From: Desulfovibrio sp.
Lineage (GTDB): Bacteria; Desulfobacterota; Desulfovibrionia; Desulfovibrionales; Desulfovibrionaceae
NCBI GenBank assembly: GCA_022837365.1
Contig: JALHHV010000280.1
Location: 1-6,220 of the forward strand
Length of the DNA stretch: 6,220 bases
Direction of reading: 5' to 3'
Shown here: positions 1 to 5,961 of the stretch, in pieces
Position numbering within the stretch: the stretch's first letter is position 1
How the letters are laid out: every line of letters begins with the position of its first letter
The notes under the pieces: generated by a model
Database searches by the model: none
The model's input: the letters and a program-made list of their open reading frames with translations, nothing else
What the model was told of the DNA's origin: nothing
Program-made: the position numbers and the translations under genes

Positions 1-801
1 CTCGACCCGCTGCGCCTGGCCAGCTTCCGCGACCACCGCACCGGCTCGGACTACACCTTTCACTACGGCGGCGACCGCGTGCCCGAGGCCGTCACCGTGT
101 GCGGCCCGGCGCTGGACAACCTGGAAGGGGGCCTGCTGGACCTGTCCATCTTCCGCAAGGACGGGGAGGCCGCCCCGCCGCAGCGCTCCGTCACCTTCCG
201 CATCGGGCGCGACCAGGTGGGCACGGTAAAGGCCCTGATGGACCCGGACGGCAAGGTGGTGAAGCGCATGGAATACGACAGCTTCGGCACCCCCCTGCTG
301 GACACCTGCCCGTACTTCTTCCTGCCGCTGGGCTTCGCCGGGGGGCTGGTGGACCGGCACACCGGCCTCGTGCGCTTCGGCTTCCGAGACTACGACCCGC
401 GCACCGGACGCTTCACTGCGCCCGACCCGCTGGGCGACACCGGCGGTGACCACGACCCCTACGACTACTGCGTGGACGACCCGGTCAGCGCCTTCGACCC
501 GCTGGGGCTTGAAGGCGAGGGCGTCTTGAAGCGCCTGCGCCCGTGGTGGTCATACCCCTACGGAAGCAAGGAGAAGAAGGAAGGCATCGCCAAAATGCAG
601 GAGGAGGCGGGACCCCGCGCACGCGGGTTCGGAACGGGATTTTTGACTATCGACAAGTCCCATCCTATTACTTATGCCTTTGATAAAATTGCTGAAAAAC
701 GGAAAAAAGAGAAGGACGAGCGCGCGCAATCTCAAAATAAAGAATGGGATCCGGCAAAACATCCGAGAGATTCGGAAACCGGCAAATTCGTCGACAAGTA
801 A
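1..801 (+). CDS. Rhs family protein, C-terminal part: RHS core plus variable tip (5' end outside window)
   Basis: The frame is open from base 1, so this is the C-terminal 266 residues of a larger protein. A YD-type repeat (DGKVVKRMEYDSFGTPL) is followed by the RHS-associated core, including GFRDYDPRTGRFTAPDPLG, then DPYDYCVDDPVSAFDPLGL. In Rhs toxins the paired DPxG motifs belong to an aspartyl autoprotease that cuts after the second one. Here that cut would fall after the codons at 496-510 and release a 96-residue tip (511-798). The tip is not hydrophobic. It has a Lys/Glu/Arg-rich, probably helical or coiled stretch (AFDKIAEKRKKEKDERAQ) and ends in WDPAKHPRDSETGKFVDK. I recognise no catalytic motif in it. 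Base composition falls from host-like GC-rich to AT-rich near base 635, inside the tip, as is usual where Rhs tips are exchanged. By family it should be a secreted or T6SS-delivered contact-dependent toxin; that role is inferred. Confidence 0.88.
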   Translation, partial: LDPLRLASFRDHRTGSDYTFHYGGDRVPEAVTVCGPALDNLEGGLLDLSIFRKDGEAAPPQRSVTFRIGRDQVGTVKALMDPDGKVVKRMEYDSFGTPLLDTCPYFFLPLGFAGGLVDRHTGLVRFGFRDYDPRTGRFTAPDPLGDTGGDHDPYDYCVDDPVSAFDPLGLEGEGVLKRLRPWWSYPYGSKEKKEGIAKMQEEAGPRARGFGTGFLTIDKSHPITYAFDKIAEKRKKEKDERAQSQNKEWDPAKHPRDSETGKFVDK

Positions 802-805
802 TGCC

Positions 806-834
806 GCGGCCACCTTCCTGTGGAAGGTGGCCGC
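806..834. terminator. Bidirectional intrinsic terminator between convergent genes
   Basis: A perfect 13-bp inverted repeat, GCGGCCACCTTCC (806-818) and GGAAGGTGGCCGC (822-834), closes on a 3-base TGT loop. It sits exactly between the stop codon of rhs (799-801) and that of the converging membrane-protein gene (837-839). The plus-strand 3' flank has a short TATTTTA run; the minus-strand flank is less T-rich. A shared terminator is the simplest reading. Confidence 0.75.
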
Positions 835-836
835 CA

Positions 837-1259
837 CTATTTTACGATTCTTTTTTCTCCATATCTATGGGCAAAGTATATACATTGAAGATAAACACAT
901 GCGAAAAATGCCGGCCACAGGTCTTTAAACTCTATGTCCGATGACCTTTTAAAATAGAATACATTCGTTAGGACACGAGGGCTCAACCCATAATAAGAAT
1001 TGCTGCTTCCGTACAAATTTACGAATGCGAGAAAAAATGAATACAGCATCATGGCAGTAAGAATTTTTCTCATAACATCATTGCTTTTATATAAAAAGAC
1101 AAAAAGCACAGCAGCTATCCGCAATAATTCAATAAAAACTATATAATAAACATTAACATCTTTATAAAAATCTGCAAAATACCATACGAAATGGTCAGCA
1201 ACAACGATCAGCGTCACAACGACACGCTGCACAAGTATCGCCTCAAAATCAAACTTCAT
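837..1259 (-). CDS. Small four-helix membrane protein, paralogue B of a tandem pair (unknown family)
   Basis: It encodes 140 residues from ATG at 1259. I prefer this start because GGAG (complement of 1265-1268) lies five bases upstream and because it aligns with the paralogue next door without gaps. An in-frame ATG at 1286 would add nine residues and has a poorer ribosome site. Four hydrophobic segments are visible, roughly residues 13-30, 37-57, 66-82 and 114-130, the second containing charged E44 and R47. Residues shared with the neighbour include QRV (11-13), DHFVW (22-26), VN (35-36), ILTAMM (66-71), RSxD (105-108) and IYFAH (127-131). The gene is AT-rich and follows its paralogue after 33 bases, so the two are probably co-transcribed towards rhs. 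I recognise no family. Membrane immunity against the Rhs tip is possible, but the opposite orientation is unusual for an rhs immunity gene; another phage- or island-encoded membrane function is equally open. Confidence 0.75.
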   Translation of the reverse strand: MKFDFEAILVQRVVVTLIVVADHFVWYFADFYKDVNVYYIVFIELLRIAAVLFVFLYKSNDVMRKILTAMMLYSFFLAFVNLYGSSNSYYGLSPRVLTNVFYFKRSSDIEFKDLWPAFFACVYLQCIYFAHRYGEKRIVK

Positions 1260-1292
1260 ATGGGCTCCATCTATACACCATGGCATATTCCC

Positions 1293-1727
1293 TTATTTTT
1301 TAGAATCGATGCCGCGTTTATGTGCAAAATATATAACGAAGAGATACGCACAAGACGACAAGAACAGCACGACAATTTCTGGTTTTACATCCGCGCTCCT
1401 CCTGAAGTGCATAAAATCGTCATCTCCAGATGGCATTATCCTGTAATGATATCCACTATGGCTATACCCTCCAATCAAGGATATCAACAAGCAATACACC
1501 ATCATTGCCGTCAAAATTCTATTCATGGACTCACGTGTCGTTGCCATCAAAGCAAATATCACCGCAAGCATGCGCATTATCTCTATGCATACAACATATG
1601 CAATGTTAACTTTATCAGAGACACCCATACCAAACCAAACAAAATGATCGACCACAACAAGCAGTATTATTGCAACACGTTGAAACATCAATGCATCGCA
1701 CTTCAACCTTTCCACAATATTGCTCAT
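1293..1727 (-). CDS. Small four-helix membrane protein, paralogue A of a tandem pair (unknown family)
   Basis: It encodes 144 residues from ATG at 1727, with GAGG seven bases upstream on the minus strand. Probable membrane segments lie at residues 18-36, 42-62, 70-87 and 117-135, with D27-H28 at the end of the first and E49/R52 inside the second. Aligned by hand to the downstream gene with a constant five-residue offset and no gaps, about 47 of 139 positions are identical, including QRV (16-18), DHFVW (27-31), ILTAMM (71-76), the single P99, RSxD (110-113) and IYFAH (132-136). This is an old duplication with conserved polar residues, so both copies appear to be under selection. It is AT-rich against a GC-rich host and is first in the operon, about 95 bases below a candidate promoter. 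Function is unknown; membrane immunity to a toxin is one hypothesis. Confidence 0.75.
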   Translation of the reverse strand: MSNIVERLKCDALMFQRVAIILLVVVDHFVWFGMGVSDKVNIAYVVCIEIMRMLAVIFALMATTRESMNRILTAMMVYCLLISLIGGYSHSGYHYRIMPSGDDDFMHFRRSADVKPEIVVLFLSSCAYLFVIYFAHKRGIDSKK

Positions 1728-2394
1728 CTTCCAACCTCATTGCATCGTTGACACAATATCAAACGAAAATTCCTGGCACGGCAACAACCCGGCTCCCAAT
1801 GCGCTCGGCAACCCATGCGGCTACATATATAGAAATACGCAACCACTGCCAAGCTGACGCCGGGGGCTGCCCTACCTATCCGCTCCCTCCGAAACCGCTT
1901 AAAACCGCCGCTAAACCAAACCACCCCGTGCAGCATGTCAACGCAACAAGACATGAGAACCGCGCAGACCTGCACCTTTTCAGACCGAAACGCGGCAAAC
2001 CCGGTAAATAGTCCGCCGTAACGCCGACGGAACTGCTGGAACGCATCCCCACAACACAGACCGGCGATCAGCCCGTCCCGACCCGCGCAGGGGCTGCCCG
2101 TGCTGCCAATATGGAAGTCGTTCCTGACATGCAATATGGCTTGGCAACTTTCGGCACCCACAGGCACGTTTCGCAGGATACAAGACCGTACCCGCCCTTT
2201 GAGTTCCGCCCGGATTTCGGATAGGGTTCCCCCGGCGTACGGCGGCAGGACGCGGCCCCGTCCAAGGGTTCGTGCGAGGGCCGTGCGGTTCCGTGCAGGC
2301 TCCGTCCGGAGCATGCTCGCCACGCCTGACCGCGCCGGACACACCGCATCTGGGGCCACACTTTCGGGGGCACGCAACGGGCACATGAACAGAC
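1728..2394. other. Stretch of about 670 bases without a convincing gene
   Basis: Composition climbs from AT-rich beside the membrane genes to host-like GC by about 2200. The open frames here look like chance ones: Arg/Pro-rich, without ribosome sites or recognisable motifs. The most coding-like piece is a stop-bounded plus-strand frame at 2012-2224, with ATG at 2111 and no ribosome site. Its product contains MQYGLATFGTHRHVSQDT and could be a gene remnant. I find no tRNA, CRISPR array, insertion-sequence ends or clear att repeat. The stretch probably holds the promoter of the downstream carboxypeptidase operon, but I cannot place one with confidence. Confidence 0.4.
1824..1852 (-). promoter_or_regulatory. 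Candidate sigma70-type promoter for the membrane-protein pair
   Basis: Read on the minus strand, TTGGCA (complement of 1847-1852, one mismatch to the -35 consensus) is followed after 17 bases by TATATG (complement of 1824-1829); TATATA with a 15-base spacer is the alternative. It would give a leader of roughly 90 bases before the ATG at 1727. A weaker second candidate, TTGCCG-18-GATATT, lies closer to the gene. Sequence match only. Confidence 0.35.
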
Positions 2395-3390
2395 ATGGGC
2401 ACCGCCCTTGCCGGGCCTGCCGTGCGTCCCGCCCTGCGGCGCGGCGGCGGGCCGCTGGGGTCCACCGCATCCGGCGCCGGAGCCTCCGCGCCCGGCATAT
2501 CCCCGTCCACCGCATCGGGCGCATCAGCCGTATCAGCTGCACCGGGCGCACCGGGCGCATCAGCCGCATCGGGCGCATCCCTTTCCGGCCAACCCGCGTC
2601 GGACCCCAAAAATTCCCGGCCACCGCTGGACGACGATCTGGCCGTCCAGCAGACGGCCCACCCCGACGACCTGGACGTCCCCCCCGGCGTGGACGACGCC
2701 GTGCGCGACTACCTGTACAAGATGCGCCGGTTCGACCACCGCATCCCCGTGCTGCGCGCCGCCACCGACAGGCTGGGACGGCTGGAACGCACCGTGGGGC
2801 ACGGCTTCTTCTACCTGCTCGGCTTCGACGAGGCGGTGCGGGTGGCGCGCAACTACCCGGCCGTGGGAACCTTCAGCCCGCAGGAACTGGCCCTCATCGA
2901 CGAACTGTTCCACGCCGACGCCTCGGCCTACGGGTTCATGGGCATGAAGCCGCTGAACTCGCTGACGGCCACCATTCCCGCCCGCGAGGTGCACAAGGTG
3001 CCGGGCATGGGCAACTACGTCTACCAGGGCGAGCCGCGCGCCACGTGGGAAACCATCCGCCGCCTGCTGGGCGAAGAGGTGGTGCTGACGTCGGGCGTGC
3101 GCGGCATCATGAAGCAGTTCCACCTGTTCCTCACCAAGGCGGCCGCATACGGCGGCAACCTGTCGCTGGCCTCGCGCTCGCTGGCCCCGCCGGGGTATTC
3201 GTTCCACGGCATAGGCGACTTCGACGTGGGGCAGCGCGGCTACGGCGCGCGCAACTTCACCTCCGCCTTCACGGCCACCCCGGTGTTCCGGCGGCTGGAA
3301 GAACTGGGCTACATCACCCTGCGCTACCCGCAGGACAACATGCTGGGGGTCCGCTTCGAGCCCTGGCACATCAAGGTCGCCACCGCATGA
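2395..3390 (+). CDS. M15-family (VanY/LdcB-type) peptidoglycan carboxypeptidase
   Basis: It encodes 331 residues. The catalytic half carries SGVRG (233-237, substrate-side Arg), GYSFHGIGDFD (267-277) and EPWHI (322-326). In M15 enzymes the His of the second motif (H271), an Asp just after it (D277, possibly D275) and the last His (H325) bind zinc, and E322 is the catalytic base. The H-to-D spacing is one residue shorter than the usual SxHxxGxAxD pattern. Such enzymes remove the terminal D-Ala from pentapeptide (D,D) or tetrapeptide (L,D) stems; I cannot tell which. Residues 1 to about 75 are Ala/Ser/Gly/Pro-rich and include a 9-bp-unit repeat. No signal peptide is visible although the substrate is periplasmic. 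ATG 2395 is the first start after an in-frame TGA at 2386, and it lacks a good ribosome site, so the true N-terminus is uncertain. The stop overlaps the next gene's ATG (ATGA), indicating translational coupling. Confidence 0.85.
   Translation: MGTALAGPAVRPALRRGGGPLGSTASGAGASAPGISPSTASGASAVSAAPGAPGASAASGASLSGQPASDPKNSRPPLDDDLAVQQTAHPDDLDVPPGVDDAVRDYLYKMRRFDHRIPVLRAATDRLGRLERTVGHGFFYLLGFDEAVRVARNYPAVGTFSPQELALIDELFHADASAYGFMGMKPLNSLTATIPAREVHKVPGMGNYVYQGEPRATWETIRRLLGEEVVLTSGVRGIMKQFHLFLTKAAAYGGNLSLASRSLAPPGYSFHGIGDFDVGQRGYGARNFTSAFTATPVFRRLEELGYITLRYPQDNMLGVRFEPWHIKVATA
2512..2580 (+). repeat. In-frame 9-bp tandem repeat encoding an Ala-Ser-Gly/Ala linker
   Basis: Seven and two-thirds units of GCATCGGGC or close variants (GCATCAGCC, GTATCAGCT, GCACCGGGC) run without interruption and in the M15 reading frame, encoding ASG/ASA/VSA/APG tripeptides. 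Because the unit is a multiple of three, gain or loss of copies would change linker length without a frameshift. Confidence 0.8.
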
Positions 3391-4928
3391 CCACGTACCG
3401 CACCGCACCGCGCCCGGCCGCATTCCGCCACGGCGTCCGCCCCTGGCTGTACTGTCTCGCCGCGCTGCTCTGCCTGCACGCCGCGCCCGCCACGGCGGCA
3501 TCCCCGGCCCAGGCCGGAAGGCCGGCAATCACGCAGGCCGTGGCCTCGGCCAGCCCCGCGCCCGCCGTCGTCACCACCGCCGACCTGACCAAGGCCCCGC
3601 CGCGCCACACCGAGCTGGACTTCAACCTGTACAAGCTGGGCACCGGCAGCGGACCCACCGTGCTGGTGGTGGGCGGCATCCAGGGCGACGAGCCGGGCGG
3701 GTTCTCGGCCGCGTCGCTGCTGGTCACCCACTACGCCATCACGAACGGCTCGGTGTGGGTGGTGCCCAACCTGAACTTTCCCAGCATGATCAAGCGCTCG
3801 CGCGGGCCCAACGGCGACATGAACCGCAAGTTCGCCGCCCTGCGCAGGGACGACCCGGAATACGACACCGTCTGCCGCATCAAGGACATCATCCTCGACA
3901 AGCGGGTGGACCTGATCCTGAACCTGCACGACGGCAGCGGCTTCTACCGCCCGAAGAACGAAGGCCCCATGCGCAACCCCATGCGCTGGGGGCAGAGCGT
4001 GATCATCGACCAGGCCACCCTGCCCGGCGCGCGCCACGGCGACCTTGCCGCCATGGCCCAGAAGGCCGTGCGCGAGGCCAACGGCGGCCTGCTGAGCCCC
4101 ATGCACGAATACCACCTGAAGAACACCCGCACCGCCGAAGGCGACCGCGAGATGGAAAAGACCCTGACCTACTTCGCCATCCGCCACGGCAAGCCCGCCT
4201 TCGGCATAGAGGCCAGCAAGGACTTTTCCACCGAGCAGCGCTCGTACTACCACCTGCGGGTGCTGGAATCGTTCCTGCGCCAGGCGGGCGTGGGCTTCAG
4301 GCGCGACTTCGCCCTGACCCCGCGCGGCGTGCTGGCCGCGCTGGAGAACGACGTGGCCGTGGCCTTCTTCGACCAGCGGCTGTACCTGCCGCTGGACGAC
4401 GTGCGCGCCTCGCTGGGGTACATCCCGCTCAAGAAGGGCGAAAAGCTCTTGTTCACCGCCTCCAAGCCCATCCTGGCCGTGGTGGACGAGGACGACGGCT
4501 ACCGCGTGTTCTACGGCAACCGGGCGCTGACCCGCATCACCCCCGAATGGCGCGAGTACACCGACGGCCCCGGCTCGCTCTCGCTGGACGTGGACGGCCG
4601 CAAGGTGGTGGTGCCCTTCGGCCGCATGGTCACCGTGCGCGACACCTTCACCGTGCACCCCGTGGACGGGCACCGCGTCAACGCCATCGGCGCGCAGGTG
4701 GCCCGGCCCGGCGCGCGCGACGACAGCGAATGCGACGTGCCCATCCGCAAGAAGGACTTCCAGAACCGCTTTTCCATCGACAAGTCGGGCAACATCTACC
4801 GGGTGGAAGTGTACCGGGGCGAAAAGTTCGCGGGCATGATCCTGGTGCGCTTCGAGGGCGGGGCCAAGCCCGGCAAGCGCGACATGCGGCCGTCGGTGGC
4901 GGGTAAGGAAAGTCTGCTCGGCTACTGA
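3387..4928 (+). CDS. M99-family (Csd4/Pgp1-like) D,L-carboxypeptidase, cell-shape type
   Basis: It encodes 513 residues starting at the ATG that overlaps the M15 stop. Residues 1-37 are a signal peptide: a basic start, hydrophobic LYCLAALLCLHAA (21-33), and a probable cut after ATA (35-37), with no lipobox. The peptidase domain (about 75-300) shows GIQGDE (97-102), DMNRKF (144-149), NLHDGSGF (179-186) and FGIEASK (272-278). By comparison with Helicobacter Csd4, zinc would be held by Q99, E102 and H181, with R147 binding the substrate carboxylate and E275 as the catalytic Glu. The Gln in place of the usual carboxypeptidase His is the hallmark of M99. Residues about 310-513 fit the family's two C-terminal beta domains, and length is somewhat above Csd4's. 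Csd4/Pgp1 cleave the tripeptide stem to a dipeptide in the periplasm and are needed for helical shape. Coupling to an M15 gene suggests sequential stem trimming. I leave the symbol empty because no direct orthologue name is known to me here. Confidence 0.9.
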   Translation: MTTYRTAPRPAAFRHGVRPWLYCLAALLCLHAAPATAASPAQAGRPAITQAVASASPAPAVVTTADLTKAPPRHTELDFNLYKLGTGSGPTVLVVGGIQGDEPGGFSAASLLVTHYAITNGSVWVVPNLNFPSMIKRSRGPNGDMNRKFAALRRDDPEYDTVCRIKDIILDKRVDLILNLHDGSGFYRPKNEGPMRNPMRWGQSVIIDQATLPGARHGDLAAMAQKAVREANGGLLSPMHEYHLKNTRTAEGDREMEKTLTYFAIRHGKPAFGIEASKDFSTEQRSYYHLRVLESFLRQAGVGFRRDFALTPRGVLAALENDVAVAFFDQRLYLPLDDVRASLGYIPLKKGEKLLFTASKPILAVVDEDDGYRVFYGNRALTRITPEWREYTDGPGSLSLDVDGRKVVVPFGRMVTVRDTFTVHPVDGHRVNAIGAQVARPGARDDSECDVPIRKKDFQNRFSIDKSGNIYRVEVYRGEKFAGMILVRFEGGAKPGKRDMRPSVAGKESLLGY

Positions 4929-5069
4929 CCGCGCAAGGGTCTTTTTGCTTCTGCCTTCGTCAGAACATCTTTTTTTCAGGTCGAATACAGCAAGAGTATA
5001 CTCCCTTCAAAAAAGGGCGTTCTTCCTCGGCAGAAACAAAAATCCCTCTTGCGCGCCCTTGCGATTACG

Positions 5070-5100
5070 ACAGCCCCTGTCCACACCGGACGGGGGCTGT
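5070..5100 (+). terminator. Probable terminator of the M15-M99 operon
   Basis: ACAGCCCCTGTCC (5070-5082) pairs with GGACGGGGGCTGT (5088-5100) over 13 positions with one G-T wobble and a 5-base loop, ACACC. The following TGTCGTT is only a weak T-tract, so termination may be incomplete. It lies 141 bases after the M99 stop and before the MarR promoter. The 140 bases before it hold no credible gene. Confidence 0.55.
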
Positions 5101-5125
5101 TGTCGTTCCGGTCCCTTGCAAAAAA

Positions 5126-5143
5126 CATTTCGGCACCTAATGA
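5126..5143 (+). promoter_or_regulatory. Upstream MarR-type operator O1 (imperfect palindrome)
   Basis: The right half-site CCTAATGA (5136-5143) is identical to that of O2, while the left half (5126-5133) matches at only four of eight positions. GGCACCTAATGAA occurs twice exactly, at 5132-5144 and 5189-5201, spaced 57 bases. O1 ends just upstream of the -35 element. Confidence 0.6.
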
Positions 5144-5150
5144 ATTCTCC

Positions 5151-5178
5151 TTGACCGCGCACGGCGGATGCCTATACT
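5151..5178 (+). promoter_or_regulatory. Sigma70-type promoter of the MarR gene
   Basis: TTGACC (5151-5156) and TATACT (5173-5178), each one mismatch from consensus, are separated by 16 bases. The expected transcription start, near 5184-5186, falls inside operator O2, which fits direct repression by steric block. Confidence 0.75.
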
Positions 5179-5182
5179 CGCC

Positions 5183-5200
5183 TCATTAGGCACCTAATGA
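5183..5200 (+). promoter_or_regulatory. MarR-type operator O2 (perfect palindrome)
   Basis: TCATTAGG-CA-CCTAATGA is an exact 8+8 inverted repeat over the expected transcription start, nine bases upstream of the AAGGAG ribosome site (5209-5214). Its size and symmetry suit a MarR dimer, and the gene immediately downstream encodes one, so autorepression is likely. Confidence 0.75.
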
Positions 5201-5220
5201 AAACACGCAAGGAGACATCC

Positions 5221-5939
5221 ATGAACATTTCCACCACCGAAAAGCTGTTTCATCAGCTGCATTATTGCATGAACCTGCTGCACCGGGGCCACGGCCCGCA
5301 CGGTCCACATGGGGGTCGCGGCGGCGCGCATCGCGGGCAGGGCCGCGTCCTGGCCCTGCTGGCCGAACAGGACGGGCAGAGCCCGCGCGACCTGGCCGCC
5401 CTGCTGCGCGTGCAGCCCCCCTCGCTCAGCGAACTGCTGGACAAGCTCTCGCGCGACGGCAGCATCGAGCGCCGCCGCCACGAGGAAGACCAGCGCATGA
5501 GCGCCGTGTTCCTGACCGACAAGGGCCGGGCCATGGTGGACGAGGTGCGCCAGGCCCGCAAGGACGCGGCGGAAGCCACCTTGGCCGGATTGTCCGCAGA
5601 GGAGCAGGAGGGCATGGGCATGGCCGGGGTCGTGGCGGCCACGGCTGCTGCGGAGGAGAGGATGCCGCGACGCACGGCCATGAAGGGCGTGGCGGGCATC
5701 ATGGCCACGGTCCCCACGGGCATGGCTGCTGCCATGCGGCGCACGGCCCCGAAGGACGCGCGGACGCGGAAGAAGGGCTCGGCGGCGGCTGCGGGCATGG
5801 CCGTGGCGGACGCGGGGGGCACGGCGGACGGGGACGGCACGGGCGGCACGACGGGTTCGGCCCGCATGGCCCGCGCGGGGCGCAGGGTCCGGACGCTGCC
5901 GGACCGGACGCTGAGGCGGATGCGGAACGCGACGCATAG
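5221..5939 (+). CDS. MarR-family regulator with His/Cys-rich tail; apparent frameshift near 5600-5613
   Basis: ATG 5221 follows AAGGAG by six bases. The first frame gives MarR features: an N-terminal helix (MNISTTEKLFHQLHYCMNLL), a His/Gly insert (residues 21-38, with HGPHGPHG), a winged helix (about 42-100) with recognition helix PPSLSELLDKLSRDG (66-80), and wing ERRRHEEDQRMSAVFLTDKG (83-102). Coding quality in this frame ends near residue 130 (5608-5610). From 5613 the sense continues in the frame one base back, a 108-residue tail with 17 His and 5 Cys (two HGCC motifs) ending in TAG at 5937-5939, just before a terminator. In the first frame the same DNA gives a Met/Ala/Arg-rich product with no stop to the window end, as expected when GGCATGGGCATG is read out of phase. 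The C-terminal dimerisation helix of MarR proteins is not seen, so an out-of-frame deletion may have removed it. Alternatives are a sequencing error or -1 slippage; no classic slippery heptamer is visible. Metal sensing is a guess from the His/Cys content. Confidence 0.65.
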
Positions 5940-5961
5940 TCCCGGTGTGCATCCACCAATA

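Noticed and set aside
1191..1751. Plus-strand open frame across the membrane-protein pair
   Set aside because: The product is His/Gln/Tyr/Asn-rich without motifs, whereas the minus strand encodes two paralogues whose similarity proves that strand is coding.
1724..2623. Minus-strand open frames upstream of the membrane pair, 299 and 209 codons long
   Set aside because: They begin within the complement of the M15 linker repeat, contain Met-Arg or Asp-Ala runs created by that repeat, and show no ribosome site or motif.
2100..3386. In-frame upstream extension of the M99 gene to an ATG at 2100
   Set aside because: The extension is Arg/Pro/Gly-rich and is the shadow of the M15 gene. A signal peptide begins at the ATG at 3387, which overlaps the M15 stop.
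2560..3528. Minus-strand open frame opposite the M15 gene
   Set aside because: It is antisense to a gene with intact M15 motifs, and its Val/Gln/His/Gly-rich product is typical of a shadow frame.
3324..4673. Long minus-strand open frame (449 codons) antisense to the carboxypeptidase operon
   Set aside because: Its product is His/Val/Gly/Gln-rich with no domain, as expected from the complement of GC-rich coding DNA, while the plus strand carries clear catalytic motifs.
4945..5154. 69-codon plus-strand frame after the M99 stop
   Set aside because: It runs through the probable terminator hairpin, has no ribosome site, and its product looks random.
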